DNA of 64,000 nt from Bacteroidales bacterium (GCA_017539645.1 JAFYCM010000058.1:37224-101223); one strand, 5' to 3'; positions 17,983 through 28,173 are shown, counted from the first letter of the stretch. Numbers and translations: made by a program. The notes: generated from the sequence alone by a model not told the origin.

Positions 17983-18930
17983 TTACAAGGGATAATCTTC
18001 AAAAGCGAACAGTACGGTAGATAGATAACGTTCACCAGTATCCGGCAACAGCGCTACTATGTTTTTGCCTTTATTCTCGGGGCGTTGCGCAAGTTGCGAA
18101 GCCGCGTAAACTGCAGCACCAGACGAAATACCTACGAGCAAACCCTCGTTGATTGCAAGTTCACGACCTGTGCGAATGGCGTCGTCGTTTTCTACAGTAA
18201 ATATTTCGTCAACTACAGAGCGGTCGAACGTGGCAGGCACAAAGTTGGCACCTATACCCTGAATCTTATGCGGGCCAGCTTTGCCTGTAGAAAGTAGCGG
18301 AGACGAAGCAGGCTCAACAGCAACTATTTTCACATTGGGATTCTTCGATTTCAATAGTTTGCCTACGCCGCTAATAGTACCGCCAGTACCTACGCCTGCT
18401 ACGAATATATCAACCTTGCCTTCGGTGTCGCGCCAAATCTCTTCGCCAGTCGTCTTAACGTGAATGGCAGGATTGGCAGGATTCTCGAACTGTTGTAGAA
18501 TTACTGAATTAGGAATGGAATCGCGAAGCTCGACAGCCTTGTCTACTGCACCCTTCATACCATCTTTACCTGGAGTGAGCTCAAGTTTAGCGCCGTATGC
18601 CTTCAACAAGTTGCGACGTTCCAAGCTCATGGAATCCGGCATAGTGATGATAAGGTTATAGCCCTTAGCAGCCGACACGAACGCAAGGCCTACACCGGTG
18701 TTGCCGCTCGTTGGTTCGATGATGGTTGCGCCAGGTTTCAGCACACCACGCTTTTCAGCATCTTCCACCATTGCTAAAGCTATTCTATCCTTCACGCTAC
18801 CAGCTGGGTTGAAGTACTCGAGTTTAGCTATGATATTAGCATTTGTAATATTCTTGATAGCCGAAAAGTTGTTCAGCTGCAGCAACGGAGTGTTACCTAC
18901 AAGCTCTGTCAGTTGTTTAGCGATTGCCAT
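17983..18930 (-). CDS. cysK: Cysteine synthase A (O-acetylserine sulfhydrylase)
   Basis: PLP enzyme making L-cysteine from O-acetylserine and sulfide. The PLP lysine is K47 in [11 protein letters not shown]. The substrate loop is [12 protein letters not shown], and the phosphate-binding [10 protein letters not shown] is present. The length of 315 aa is usual. The active-site context [19 protein letters not shown] is typical of CysK rather than cystathionine beta-synthase. It follows the MetY/MetZ-type gene on the same strand but has its own candidate promoter (18966-18973) and a strong terminator. Together with the neighbouring sulfur-relay genes it makes this a sulfur-assimilation district. 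Confidence 0.96.
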   Translation of the reverse strand: MAIAKQLTELVGNTPLLQLNNFSAIKNITNANIIAKLEYFNPAGSVKDRIALAMVEDAEKRGVLKPGATIIEPTSGNTGVGLAFVSAAKGYNLIITMPDSMSLERRNLLKAYGAKLELTPGKDGMKGAVDKAVELRDSIPNSVILQQFENPANPAIHVKTTGEEIWRDTEGKVDIFVAGVGTGGTISGVGKLLKSKNPNVKIVAVEPASSPLLSTGKAGPHKIQGIGANFVPATFDRSVVDEIFTVENDDAIRTGRELAINEGLLVGISSGAAVYAASQLAQRPENKGKNIVALLPDTGERYLSTVLFAFEDYPL

Positions 18931-18965
18931 AATTTTGCCTATTTTTGATTAGTTCATAATTAGGA

Positions 18966-18973
18966 CAAATATA
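18966..18973 (-). promoter_or_regulatory. Candidate -7 element (TATATTTG) for cysK
   Basis: TATATTTG on the minus strand lies 35 bp upstream of the cysK ATG, in the short gap after the preceding gene. It suggests that cysK can be expressed independently. Confidence 0.5.
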
Positions 18974-18977
18974 CATA

Positions 18978-20267
18978 CTAAATGGCATCGAAAGCTTGAC
19001 TCAAATCATCGATAATATCATCGATATGCTCAGTACCAATACTTAGACGAATCGTTGATGGATAGATGTGTTGTTCTTCAAGTTCTTGTTCCGAGAGTTG
19101 GCTATGAGTAGTAGTATATGGATGAATAACAAGGCTCTTCACATCGGCAACGTTAGCAAGGAGCGAGAAAATTTTCAGATTATCTATGAACGCCCATGCC
19201 TCTTTTTGTCCGCCCTTTATCTCGAATGTAAATATCGAGCCGGCACCATTTGGGAATAGTTTCTTGTAGAGAGCATTGTCTGGACGACCTTCGATTGAAG
19301 GGTGGTTAACCTTAGCAACCTTCGGGTGCTTCTTTAGGAAGTCGATGACTTTTAGCGCATTATACACATGACGTTCTACACGAAGCGAAAGTGTCTCGAG
19401 GCTCTGGAGCAATAGCCATGCACTGATAGGCGAAATAGAAGCGCCAGTATCACGAAGAATCACCGCACGAATACGCGTCACGAAAGCCGCAGCACCAGCC
19501 ACATCGGCAAAGATTGCACCGTGATAACTTGGATCTGGCTGACCGAGCGATGGATATTTCTCGGCATTGGCTTTCCAATTGAATTTGCCACCATCTATAA
19601 TTACGCCACCAAGCGTAGAACCATGGCCACCAATGAATTTCGTAGCTGAGTGAACTACTACGTCAGCACCATGTTCGAGCGGACGATAGATGTAAGGCGT
19701 AGCGAAAGTGTTGTCTACAATAACTATTGTATTGTGTTTATGAGCAATTTCAGAAATTTTATCTATATCGGTAATGTCACCATTGGGATTACCAAAAGTC
19801 TCCACAATCACAGCCTTGGTATTTGAACGGAACGCCTTATCAACCTCATCGAAATTTGAAGGGTTAACTATCGTTGTTTCAACGCCTTGAGTACTAAGCG
19901 TATGCTCAATAAGGTTGTACGTACCACCATAAAGATTATTGGCAGCAATAATATGATCGCCATTGCGAGCTACGTTTTGCAATGCATACGTAATAGCTGC
20001 TGCGCCAGAAGCCACTGCCAACGCTGCTACACCACCTTCGAGTGCGGCAATACGCTCTTCGAAAACGCCTTGCGTCGAATTGGTCAATCGGCCGTAGATA
20101 TTGCCAGCATCGCGAAGTCCAAAGCGGTCGGCTGCATGTTGCGAATTGTGGAATACGTATGAAGTGGTTTGATAAATAGGAACTGCACGTGAATCGGTTG
20201 CAGGATCTGCTTGCTCTTGTCCAACATGGAGTTGAAGGGTCTCGAAGTGTAATTTTTTCTGGGTCAT
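18978..20267 (-). CDS. O-acetylhomoserine/O-succinylhomoserine sulfhydrylase (MetY/MetZ type)
   Basis: Cys/Met-metabolism PLP enzyme of 429 residues that makes homocysteine from an acylated homoserine and sulfide. Visible are the opening HFETLQLHVGQ, the ASGAAAITYAL turn, the PLP lysine K210 in HSATKFIGGHGS, and the C-terminal LVIHPYTTTHSQLSEQEL. The length and the GQEQADPATDSRAVPIYQTTS start favour MetY (O-acetylhomoserine aminocarboxypropyltransferase) over cystathionine gamma-synthase. It sits upstream of cysK on the same strand and is divergent from an Lrp/AsnC regulator across 269 bp, which suggests local control by amino acids. Confidence 0.93.
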   Translation of the reverse strand: MTQKKLHFETLQLHVGQEQADPATDSRAVPIYQTTSYVFHNSQHAADRFGLRDAGNIYGRLTNSTQGVFEERIAALEGGVAALAVASGAAAITYALQNVARNGDHIIAANNLYGGTYNLIEHTLSTQGVETTIVNPSNFDEVDKAFRSNTKAVIVETFGNPNGDITDIDKISEIAHKHNTIVIVDNTFATPYIYRPLEHGADVVVHSATKFIGGHGSTLGGVIIDGGKFNWKANAEKYPSLGQPDPSYHGAIFADVAGAAAFVTRIRAVILRDTGASISPISAWLLLQSLETLSLRVERHVYNALKVIDFLKKHPKVAKVNHPSIEGRPDNALYKKLFPNGAGSIFTFEIKGGQKEAWAFIDNLKIFSLLANVADVKSLVIHPYTTTHSQLSEQELEEQHIYPSTIRLSIGTEHIDDIIDDLSQAFDAI

Positions 20268-20536
20268 AGTACGTAATATTATAAATGTTAATACTCAATT
20301 ATTTTCTTTCCGTTTTTCAACATTGCAAAGATTGCATCACCACAATTAATATACTACGATTTCAATAAAGATTGGCAATCATAACTATTTGAGTGGGCTT
20401 TTACAGAAAATAATTTCGAAGGCATACAACAAAAAGAGCGTATCAAGAATAAAATTGTGTTCTAAATATTCTAACTTGCAAGGAATAAATACTAATTACA
20501 GCAACTGCAAATAAGAACTAAAAAAATTTCCGCATC

Positions 20537-21001
20537 ATGAAGTACACATTAGACGAAATCGACTTGACGATTCTTCGCAAGATGCAAGAGAATTGTCGCC
20601 TGACAGTGAAAGAGTTGGCTCAGAAAATCCACCTCTCTCCCACCCCAACGTTCGAACGCCTTCGCAAACTTGAGCGCAATGGATTCATCAAGCAATATTC
20701 TGCCATTCTCGACGCCGAAAAACTCAACCGCGGCTTTATGGTAATCTGTTGTATATCAACCAAAAATATCGACAAAGCCATTACCGACAACTTCCGTCAG
20801 AAGGTGCAAGAGTGGAATGAAGTATCGGAGTGCTACAACACCAGCGGCGAATATGACTTCATGATGAAGGTTTACGTGAATGGCATGAAGGAATACCAAG
20901 AGTTCATTTTGAACAAAGTGGGTGTTTTGGACTATATCGGCAAAGTTCAGTCTATATTCATAATGGACTCAATGAAAGACTGTTACGGCATACCAGTATA
21001 A
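20537..21001 (+). CDS. Lrp/AsnC family transcriptional regulator
   Basis: 154-residue regulator. The N-terminal winged helix (YTLDEIDLTILRKMQEN, then LTVKELAQKIHLSPTPTFERL) is followed by the RAM ligand-binding domain (GFMVICCISTKN and YNTSGEYDFMMKVYVNGM). Such proteins usually sense amino acids and control neighbouring metabolic genes. It is divergent from the MetY/MetZ-type gene, making sulfur amino acid genes the obvious candidate targets. The RNA methyltransferase-like gene follows 18 bp later on the same strand. Confidence 0.93.
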   Translation: MKYTLDEIDLTILRKMQENCRLTVKELAQKIHLSPTPTFERLRKLERNGFIKQYSAILDAEKLNRGFMVICCISTKNIDKAITDNFRQKVQEWNEVSECYNTSGEYDFMMKVYVNGMKEYQEFILNKVGVLDYIGKVQSIFIMDSMKDCYGIPV

Positions 21002-21019
21002 AACGCGACTGACATAATT

Positions 21020-22135
21020 ATGCTACATTTTTCCGAAGCTCTTAGCGCTTGCGGCATGAACGAGCGGTTGAAATATTCCGACGAACTTGCCGCAAAAGAT
21101 AAGGCTATTGCTATGTTTTTTGCAGAGAACAAGGTCGAAGGTACGCCACAACCCATCATTGCCAGTCCAATGACGGAGGGTTATCGCACCACCACCAAAC
21201 GACGTGCAAACCACCATCGCGGTGGATTCTCTTTTGGCGTAGACGAAGTCCCACGCAACGAGCCTAAGATTCATCACGCTATATATAAATATGTAGAGAA
21301 TCTATTGCGCACGCCAGCATACAAGCCTCTCGCTGATGCGCTCAACTGGGTGATTCTGCGAGGGAGCTACACTTCGCAAACGATAATTTTCAATGTCGGA
21401 GAGCTGAATGCTGGCATCGTGCGAAAACTGAAACTTATGGCTGAACATCTGCAAAAGAATCAGCCTACTATTGCCGCTGCGCATGTGTATGTAGCTCGAG
21501 CTTCGGATTACTATTTAGAGATGGACCAGCCCACGGACAGCATGGCGTTCAAGCAGTTGTACGGTCCGAGAGAGTTGTCGCTAAAGGTGGGCGACTTCTA
21601 CCTACGCTACCCCGTAACAGGTTTTAGCCAAATAAACGAGTCGCAAGTGCCAAACATGTTGCGCGTAGCAAGTGAAATGGCTCAGCTCAGTGCCGACGTC
21701 GATTTCATCGATTTGTATTGTGGCTACGGACTTTTTGCGCTGGGTATGGGCGAACCTGCACATCACGTCTTGGGCGCGGAATGGACTGGAGAATCAATAA
21801 AATGTGCCAAACGCAGTGCCGACTATCTTAAGCGAAATGCCAATTTCATTGCAGGCAAGATAGACCGCACATTCATAGAAAAACTACCAAAACCAGAACG
21901 CCAAGAGGTCGTTTTGCTCGACCCTCCGCGCAAAGGCACGCTCTCTGGAGTAATAAAAGCCACTGCACAACGTAAACCCTTGCGCGTTGTACATATTTTC
22001 TGCGGAACAGATGAGATACCACGTAGCGTAAGCGAATGGAATGCTGAGGGATACCACGTAAAGCGCGTGCAACCGTTAGATATGTTTCCGCACACGCAGC
22101 ATTTGGAAACACTCATTCTCCTCGAACGCGACTAA
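21020..22135 (+). CDS. TrmA/RlmC-family RNA m5U methyltransferase-like protein
   Basis: 371-residue class I SAM-dependent methyltransferase of the uracil-C5 family. The SAM-binding motif is DFIDLYCGYGLFALGMG. FSQINESQ corresponds to the family QxN motif, DPPRKG is the catalytic-domain signature, and IFCGTDEIPRSV (C328) takes the place of the SCNP nucleophile loop. The end DMFPHTQHLETLILLER is typical. Only scattered cysteines occur near the N-terminus, so no [4Fe-4S] cluster of the RlmD type is seen. The target RNA is unknown. The stop codon overlaps the convergent AsmA gene's stop by 4 bp. Confidence 0.85.
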   Translation: MLHFSEALSACGMNERLKYSDELAAKDKAIAMFFAENKVEGTPQPIIASPMTEGYRTTTKRRANHHRGGFSFGVDEVPRNEPKIHHAIYKYVENLLRTPAYKPLADALNWVILRGSYTSQTIIFNVGELNAGIVRKLKLMAEHLQKNQPTIAAAHVYVARASDYYLEMDQPTDSMAFKQLYGPRELSLKVGDFYLRYPVTGFSQINESQVPNMLRVASEMAQLSADVDFIDLYCGYGLFALGMGEPAHHVLGAEWTGESIKCAKRSADYLKRNANFIAGKIDRTFIEKLPKPERQEVVLLDPPRKGTLSGVIKATAQRKPLRVVHIFCGTDEIPRSVSEWNAEGYHVKRVQPLDMFPHTQHLETLILLERD

Positions 22136-25100
22136 GGCCGAGCTATCTGCTGCGATATTGAATCGACAAGCAGCGTATCTACATTCAGACTAACCGACAT
22201 AGTGTCGAGAGGCGTCTGCACATCGGTAGAATCTGCCGAGAGTTCACTCTCCTTCGGGCGTATGTAGTGCAAGTAGTTATTCTCCCAACTTTGCAGTTTC
22301 AGTCGCTCGGGCAATGGCTGCCCAGATAGTTTATACGTACGACGCAGAATCTCGCGGCGCTGCACACTCGTGATGGTGTCGTTGTGTAGTTGAACTTTAT
22401 TGTCGGCGTATTTTTTCAGTTTTGCCTTCGTAACATCGTATTTCAGTTTACCAGGCTTGCCTTTCAACGTCAGACCTGCTTTGAACGGCAACGGCGATTT
22501 AAGCACAGATATGTGATATTTCATATTCATGTCGAAATCTTGAGCGCCTCCAATCACCATTTTATATCTATCTATATTTAGTATAAACGGCAAAACCTCA
22601 ATGTGCGAAGTATCCATAAGTACGTTGAAAGCAACCGTATCTATTCTATTCACCTTCTTATTCTTGAACATCAACGTTTTACTGATATTAGCAAAAGTCT
22701 CATTATCGAACACCACAAGATTTTTAGCCCCAATATGCAACGACATTCGCAGGTGATGCGTGTTCAAATTCATCATGCTGTCGAGTTCAGCCTCTGCGCC
22801 AAGGTAACAATTCACCTTACCTTGCAATGGTTGTAGCATTGGCATCACGGTATCGAGTCCGAGCGTAGTAACTATATCGCTAATATCCACGCCGCTCCAA
22901 CGAATAAAGAAGCTCGAATAAGCCAATTTCTTGCGTGGTATGGCGCGATATGCCAATGTAGAAAAGGCCCTCGATGCGTTCTGCTTGAAGCGCAAATCGG
23001 TCATGTGAACAGCGCCCTTAGCTATAATCAAATCACCATTTATATCGTTGATTTTCAGATTATCATAAATCAATGAACCGATTTTAGTTGCAAGCTTAAT
23101 ATCCAGTCTATCAGGAATAACCAACAACCTATTAACTATCGAATCGCCATCGTGTTTTTTGTCCACGCACATACCTACAGCAGTGGTGTCGGAGCTAACA
23201 GTCTGCGCAGCAACGTACTTAGTAGTATCGGCGTTATCTACAACCGCGCCTACAAGTTGACGAAAATCAATGATGTCCGCCACAAAGTTTATCGACGCCT
23301 TTATGTCCTTGTCGTTTAGGATAGCGTCATAGAGATTATAAATATCTCCACTAATGTCAGCCGACGTACTTCCTACTTCAAGGTGAGTCTTTTCGATACT
23401 TATACGGTGCATATCATTACGTATGCGCGCATTACTTGTCACCACAGGCAACGCGTATTGCGGAGCTTTTGCGCGGACTTCATCAAATTCAACTATTCCA
23501 CTATTTATATATGTACTATCGGTCGGACGCTCATACACAGCCGCAGCATGCAAACCACGTGTCAAGCTGCGCACGCCAACTATAGAACCAATAAGCGAAT
23601 CTACACGGATGTCAGTCTCGGCGCGCGGTCGCAAATGGTTATCCTTCATCGAAGTGAGTGTAGTATGCGCGCGCAAATTTTTGCCAAAGAACACAACCGT
23701 ATCTGTCTTCACGAAGAAGCGACGCACAAACATATCATCTTTCACTATCGGGAGGACCGTAGTGTCGCGCAATTCGTATGTTTTCATTCGCGTACGTAGA
23801 TCTCTCACTCTCACCTGAAGCGATTTTGTCCGCAACTGAAGCGCATCAACTTTCGTACGTACGCCAAGCGTATCCTTACCATCGAAACGCAGATTGGCAT
23901 TAGCCTCAAGCGCAAAACCGGTGCTGTCGTTTTCTACTTTCAATCTATCAACATTCAGTTTACCCACCGCTGTCACTTTGTCCGCACGACCATTCTTCAC
24001 ATCAGAAACTCTGAAATGCGCGTCAATATCGGCATCAACAACGCCTTGCATTTTCGTATTCTCTATAGGAAAAATCTCGGTAATCGTCGGCAAATCAACG
24101 TGTGCTTTCACTTTGCATTTCACTTCAGGATCTTCAAGCAGACTTGCAACGGTAACCATCGCAGTAACATCGGTCTTACCACCTTTGAAATGCAAAATAT
24201 CCAAGTTAGCATACGAGCTATCGGGGCGCGCCACATCAGCCATAAAATTGAACTTTGCCGTAAAATCTTCTATGTCGTACGGCATATTCTCGTACTTAGC
24301 ATTCACACTATCGACAAAAGCCATACAGGTGAACACCGGCGCCACATTTTCACTATAATTACCAACAACAGAACCGCTTAGATTCATACTTCCCGAACGA
24401 ATATCTACGGGAGCCGAAATCAACTCGGCGGGTATGTATTTGAACAATTCGTTCACCGATGGCGTCGACAGCGCATACTTCAAGTCCATACGAGTAGTAT
24501 CGCTATCTAGATGAAGCCAACCCATCAAATCGAGGTCTACATCGCCAATATTTACTTTAGTATTCTCAAACTTGTAGTAATCATTATTTATGTCATAGTC
24601 GATGTGGCCATTTATACCTAATGCCAATCGGCGCAAATAACGAACGTTGTTGATTCGCACGGTTGTCGTTGTATCGCTAAGGTTCAAATCTATCGACAAC
24701 TCTTTGAGATTCATATTGCCCGAAGCCCTCAAATCGAGGCCGCCAAGCTTTACAAAATTCCTCTTGCGTCGGTCATTGTAAATAAACTTAGCATTCTCGA
24801 GCCACACACGGTTGAGCGAAATTTCGGTTTTTGAGTCACTCAGCGTATCAATCTGAGCATCAATCTTTTCTCTAGCAATATCCCAATTACTTCTTCCGAG
24901 TGTATCGGTATATAAACGGATGACAGCATCGGTGGCATGCAGTCGGCTAATACCTATTTTGCCTTCAAGCATACTATGTATACTCAACGCTGCACGCAAA
25001 TACGAAAACTCCACAAGTGTATCGCGTCGCGACGTAGTCAAGCTATCGCCCGAATGAAACTTATGGCTGACGATATATCCATTATGTATACGTACACCAA

Positions 25101-25347
25101 TGCGCGGATACGAGGAGAAAAACGTTCCCTCGACCGACTCCATTCTCACTTCAGCGTTGAGGTATTCGTTGGCATATTTTTCTACTATTGGCGTTAGGCG
25201 TTCGGGCGTCAATACCAATCCGACAATTGCCCCAATAAGCAGCGACAATGCGACGAATATGGCTACCAACCACAATAATATTTTTACTATTCGCCTAACA
25301 ATCGAATTCTTTATTTCTATAGTATCCCCAACGTTAGCCATTGCCAT
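22132..25347 (-). CDS. AsmA-family inner-membrane/periplasmic protein
   Basis: 1071-residue protein with one N-terminal membrane anchor (about residues 19-47), the AsmA-type start LTPERLTPIVEKYANEYLN, a long repetitive beta region, and a C-terminal AsmA-like segment (DTVAFNVLMDTSHIEVLPF, then GGAQDFDMNMKYHISVLK). Such proteins resemble bridge-like lipid transporters and affect outer-membrane lipid homeostasis. It follows the coiled-coil lipoprotein gene by 33 bp. The gene converges on the methyltransferase-like gene with overlapping stops. A DUF748 protein at 43597, also AsmA-like, is separate. Confidence 0.85.
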   Translation of the reverse strand: MAMANVGDTIEIKNSIVRRIVKILLWLVAIFVALSLLIGAIVGLVLTPERLTPIVEKYANEYLNAEVRMESVEGTFFSSYPRIGVRIHNGYIVSHKFHSGDSLTTSRRDTLVEFSYLRAALSIHSMLEGKIGISRLHATDAVIRLYTDTLGRSNWDIAREKIDAQIDTLSDSKTEISLNRVWLENAKFIYNDRRKRNFVKLGGLDLRASGNMNLKELSIDLNLSDTTTTVRINNVRYLRRLALGINGHIDYDINNDYYKFENTKVNIGDVDLDLMGWLHLDSDTTRMDLKYALSTPSVNELFKYIPAELISAPVDIRSGSMNLSGSVVGNYSENVAPVFTCMAFVDSVNAKYENMPYDIEDFTAKFNFMADVARPDSSYANLDILHFKGGKTDVTAMVTVASLLEDPEVKCKVKAHVDLPTITEIFPIENTKMQGVVDADIDAHFRVSDVKNGRADKVTAVGKLNVDRLKVENDSTGFALEANANLRFDGKDTLGVRTKVDALQLRTKSLQVRVRDLRTRMKTYELRDTTVLPIVKDDMFVRRFFVKTDTVVFFGKNLRAHTTLTSMKDNHLRPRAETDIRVDSLIGSIVGVRSLTRGLHAAAVYERPTDSTYINSGIVEFDEVRAKAPQYALPVVTSNARIRNDMHRISIEKTHLEVGSTSADISGDIYNLYDAILNDKDIKASINFVADIIDFRQLVGAVVDNADTTKYVAAQTVSSDTTAVGMCVDKKHDGDSIVNRLLVIPDRLDIKLATKIGSLIYDNLKINDINGDLIIAKGAVHMTDLRFKQNASRAFSTLAYRAIPRKKLAYSSFFIRWSGVDISDIVTTLGLDTVMPMLQPLQGKVNCYLGAEAELDSMMNLNTHHLRMSLHIGAKNLVVFDNETFANISKTLMFKNKKVNRIDTVAFNVLMDTSHIEVLPFILNIDRYKMVIGGAQDFDMNMKYHISVLKSPLPFKAGLTLKGKPGKLKYDVTKAKLKKYADNKVQLHNDTITSVQRREILRRTYKLSGQPLPERLKLQSWENNYLHYIRPKESELSADSTDVQTPLDTMSVSLNVDTLLVDSISQQIARP

Positions 25348-25380
25348 ACTTATGCCTATGCGCCTACCAAACCCGAACCA

Positions 25381-26250
25381 CTATTTTATTCTCACTACAA
25401 GGTATGAACTACGCTGCCAAAAGGCTGCCTGATTAGTAATCACAAGCACGTCGCCATTTTCACCTTCTTCTATTTCATACGAGTTTTCTGGCTGACCAGT
25501 AAGCACTTTTTTGAATATTCCGCCCAAATCAATTCTCGTGAAGTTGGTTTTATCTGCCGTCGCGAATGCCGAACGGTTCGACTGCGAAATATTTACCTTG
25601 CTCAAGCCTTGCATTATACCCTTCTGTTTCAGCTCACTGCGAGTTCCTACGGCATAATAGATTTTATTCATCTCCTCAGTGGTAGCATCGAGTTGCGATT
25701 TTGTTTCCCGTGCCAATTGCGAAGCTTCGGCTGCCTGTGCTTGCGAGGTCGACAAATCGCTTTCGAGCGTAGATATTTGCTTCGACTGCTTAGCTATTGT
25801 AGCATTTTGCAACGACAATTGCTCATTAAGTTGCGCTATCTCAGCCGATTGTTGCGCTATCTGTTCTTGCAACGATTCCACCATAGCAGCAAGCTCTTCA
25901 TTCTTCTTATTCGATTTATTGAGCAAACTCTGCAAATGCGACAAGCGTTGTTTATCCTCTTGCAATCGCTTATCAAGCGCATCAAGATCCTCTTTTATTT
26001 TTCTCTTATTCGATTCGCCACGTGTCACGGTAATTATGCTGCGCTTCTCTTTTATGCTGCTTACCGTTTGCTCTATATCTAGCATCGTCTCGGTAATTAT
26101 GCTCAAACTTTTATCCGATTCATCTTTAGCCTTTTTCAACGAATCAAGTTGATATTCCAATCGGTCAATCTTCCCTTGATGACCGCACGAGACGTTAAGC
26201 ACTACTATTAGTGATGAAATTATTACGACAGAAAGAAGTGATTTATTCAT
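25381..26250 (-). CDS. Coiled-coil lipoprotein of unknown function
   Basis: 289 residues from ATG 26250, which gives a clean lipoprotein signal (MNKSLLSVVIISSLIVVLNVSC). Earlier in-frame starts add 44 residues that spoil it. Residues about 25-190 are a long coiled coil rich in Leu, Gln, Glu, Lys and Ser (REDKQRL-type heptads, EQIAQQSAEIAQLNEQLSLQ). A compact C-terminal part contains YYAVGTRSELKQKG and TDLGG-like turns. It is immediately upstream of the AsmA gene on the same strand, so the pair may act together in the envelope. I recognise no named function. Confidence 0.75.
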   Translation of the reverse strand: MNKSLLSVVIISSLIVVLNVSCGHQGKIDRLEYQLDSLKKAKDESDKSLSIITETMLDIEQTVSSIKEKRSIITVTRGESNKRKIKEDLDALDKRLQEDKQRLSHLQSLLNKSNKKNEELAAMVESLQEQIAQQSAEIAQLNEQLSLQNATIAKQSKQISTLESDLSTSQAQAAEASQLARETKSQLDATTEEMNKIYYAVGTRSELKQKGIMQGLSKVNISQSNRSAFATADKTNFTRIDLGGIFKKVLTGQPENSYEIEEGENGDVLVITNQAAFWQRSSYLVVRIK

Positions 26251-26362
26251 AATTTTTATTGTTATCGAATCATAAATACGCGGCGAATATACCCCAAAAA
26301 GCACATTCATATTTCTATATATATGTACTAGTTCTAAACGTTCTACATACGTATATACAAAC

Positions 26363-26391
26363 AAAAAACGAGACGTCATCACGACATCTCG
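26363..26391 (-). terminator. Intrinsic terminator downstream of the Spy-like gene
   Basis: On the minus strand CGAGATGTC/GACGTCTCG (one mismatch) forms a stem with a 5-nt loop followed by six T residues. It lies about 120 bp after the stop of the gene at 26510-26914. Confidence 0.7.
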
Positions 26392-26509
26392 CCATCTTGC
26401 TTTTGTTCTATTTTTACTGGAGTTTTCACTCCTTCAGGGGGATAATCATCACGACACACCTCTCCTGACAACAGTTTGAGTTTGAAGAGATTATTATAAC
26501 TAACTAATT

Positions 26510-26914
26510 CTATTCTTCCATCTTTTTCATTTCCACTGGACCTTCTGGACGCTTACGGTTTGCTCGCATCTTCTCAAATTTGGCATACTGCTCTTCGTTG
26601 AGAATTTTCTTGATTTTTGCATCCGCTGCTTTGCGCTTTGCATCCATCGCTTCCCTGCTGGGGCGAGTTTCGCCTTTGGCTGGACGCATTTCTTCAAATA
26701 CTTTTTGAATTTGCGTCTTTTGTTCCGCCGACAAACTTAGCTCTTTCGCCATTTGTTCTATATCTGGCTTAGGGCCACGCTTCCCTCTCGGACCACCTTG
26801 CGGGATTCCACAATTGCTATAAGTACATGCATCAATAGGAATGTTATTAGCAGAATTTGCTGCATAAGCCACAGCAAAGGCCATCACAATCAAACTAATA
26901 ATATACTTTTTCAT
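26510..26914 (-). CDS. Spy/CpxP-like periplasmic protein (LTxxQ type)
   Basis: 134 residues with a signal peptide ending near VAYAANS. A short segment with two Cys (DACTYSNCG) comes next, then a basic, helical region with ELSLSAEQKTQIQKVFEEM and ILNEEQYAKFEKMRANRK, matching the two LTxxQ-like hairpins of the Spy/CpxP family or DUF4890. Such proteins act as periplasmic chaperones or stress sensors. It appears to be a single gene with its own downstream terminator. The family match is by pattern only. Confidence 0.75.
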   Translation of the reverse strand: MKKYIISLIVMAFAVAYAANSANNIPIDACTYSNCGIPQGGPRGKRGPKPDIEQMAKELSLSAEQKTQIQKVFEEMRPAKGETRPSREAMDAKRKAADAKIKKILNEEQYAKFEKMRANRKRPEGPVEMKKMEE

Positions 26915-27122
26915 ACTAATTGTTGTCTACTACTCCCGTCTCCGAAAGCGATGCAAAAATGGATATTCTACGTCTATTCATAAAATTTTTTCGACAAATC
27001 GGCTTTTTTATCCGATGAATTCCCTTTTTCATGCCGAGAGTCCGAGTCTATTTTTATCTGAGGAAACATGCGATGGAGTAGATATTTTCATCATAACCTA
27101 TGATAGATATGTAATTATGGCT

Positions 27123-27130
27123 TAGTTTTG
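27123..27130 (+). promoter_or_regulatory. Candidate -7 element (TAGTTTTG) for the nitroreductase gene
   Basis: Matches TAnnTTTG and lies 18 bp before the ATG at 27149, implying a very short leader. No -33 box is clear. The element overlaps the alternative TTG start at 27128, which supports the ATG. Confidence 0.4.
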
Positions 27131-27148
27131 GTTCATATTTACGTTGTT

Positions 27149-27694
27149 ATGAAAAGCAATGCCGCAATTGGAAACATTTTGACTCGCGTCTCAGTACGTT
27201 CCTTTACCGACCAACCCGTCGTATCAGACGATATAGAGACCATTCTTCGCGCAGGTTTGGCAGCTTCTTCTGCAAGAAACATGCAACCATGGCACCTTAT
27301 AGTCATCACTCGCCGCGAGACGCTCAATGCAATAGCCGACGCGACGCCAAATGCTCACATGGCTAAGCAAGCTCCTCTCGCAATTGTTGTTTGCGGCGAT
27401 TTGAGCAAAGCGGCATCAGGCTGGGAACAAGATTTTTGGATTCAAGACGTATCGGCAGTTACTGAGAACATTCTACTTGCAGCTCATGCACTCGGTCTTG
27501 GAGCGGTGTGGACGGGCACTTATCCTTCAAAAGAGCGTTGCAATGAAATGGCTATGCTCATGCGCACTCCAGCGCACATCATTCCATTTGCTACCATTGT
27601 TATTGGACATGCTCAATCTTCGCCCGAAGTAAAAGACAAATGGTGCGCCGCGGCCATATCATACGAAACCTTTGGAAATTTCTCAAGACAATGA
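27149..27694 (+). CDS. Nitroreductase family FMN-dependent oxidoreductase
   Basis: 181 residues from ATG 27149. It has the family start ILTRVSVRSFTDQPV, AGLAASSARNMQPWHLIV (FMN-binding region), and ENILLAAHALGLGAVWTGTYP. It would reduce nitro compounds, quinones or flavins with NAD(P)H in the cytosol. The natural substrate is unknown. The last codons overlap the rlmH start as ATGA, so the two genes are translationally coupled. Confidence 0.88.
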   Translation: MKSNAAIGNILTRVSVRSFTDQPVVSDDIETILRAGLAASSARNMQPWHLIVITRRETLNAIADATPNAHMAKQAPLAIVVCGDLSKAASGWEQDFWIQDVSAVTENILLAAHALGLGAVWTGTYPSKERCNEMAMLMRTPAHIIPFATIVIGHAQSSPEVKDKWCAAAISYETFGNFSRQ

Positions 27695-28164
27695 AAATCA
27701 CTCTACTTGCCATCGGCAAAACCGACGATGCTTATATCAATGAAGGTATAACACGCTACACCGAGCGCGTAAAGCATTATTTACCTTTCGAAATGATTAT
27801 TCTCCCCGACGTAAAACGAACCAAAGGGCTCACTCCCGAAATGCAGAAAAAAGCCGAAGCAAAACTAATTCTCGAACAAATTTCCCCATCCGACATCATT
27901 TGTCTCCTCGATGAGAAAGGCACAGAATACACCTCACGCGCATTTGCCGACTACATAATAAAAACCACTAATTCTGGCGCTCGCCGATTAATATTTATCA
28001 TTGGCGGCCCTTACGGCTTCGATGACGATATATACGCCAAAGCCAACCACAAAATCTCACTCTCACGAATGACATTCTCTCATCAGATGGTGCGCCTCAT
28101 ATTCTCCGAACAACTCTACCGCGCCATGACCATAATCCGTGGCGAACCTTACCACCACGATTAA
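27691..28164 (+). CDS. rlmH: 23S rRNA (pseudouridine-1915-N3)-methyltransferase
   Basis: SPOUT-class methyltransferase acting on helix 69 of 23S rRNA. The product of 157 residues begins MKITLLAIGKTDDAYINEG and carries the knot motifs LLDEKGTEYTSRAFADY, FIIGGPYGFDDDIY and the C-terminal SHQMVRLIFSEQLYRA, YHHD. I use ATG 27691, which overlaps the nitroreductase stop; upstream in-frame codons encode no family sequence. Identification is secure. Confidence 0.96.
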   Translation: MKITLLAIGKTDDAYINEGITRYTERVKHYLPFEMIILPDVKRTKGLTPEMQKKAEAKLILEQISPSDIICLLDEKGTEYTSRAFADYIIKTTNSGARRLIFIIGGPYGFDDDIYAKANHKISLSRMTFSHQMVRLIFSEQLYRAMTIIRGEPYHHD

Positions 28165-28173
28165 AATCGATAA

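Noticed and set aside
22603-22836. Plus-strand small open frames inside the AsmA gene
   Set aside because: Antisense to a long secure gene, without start context or recognisable sequence.
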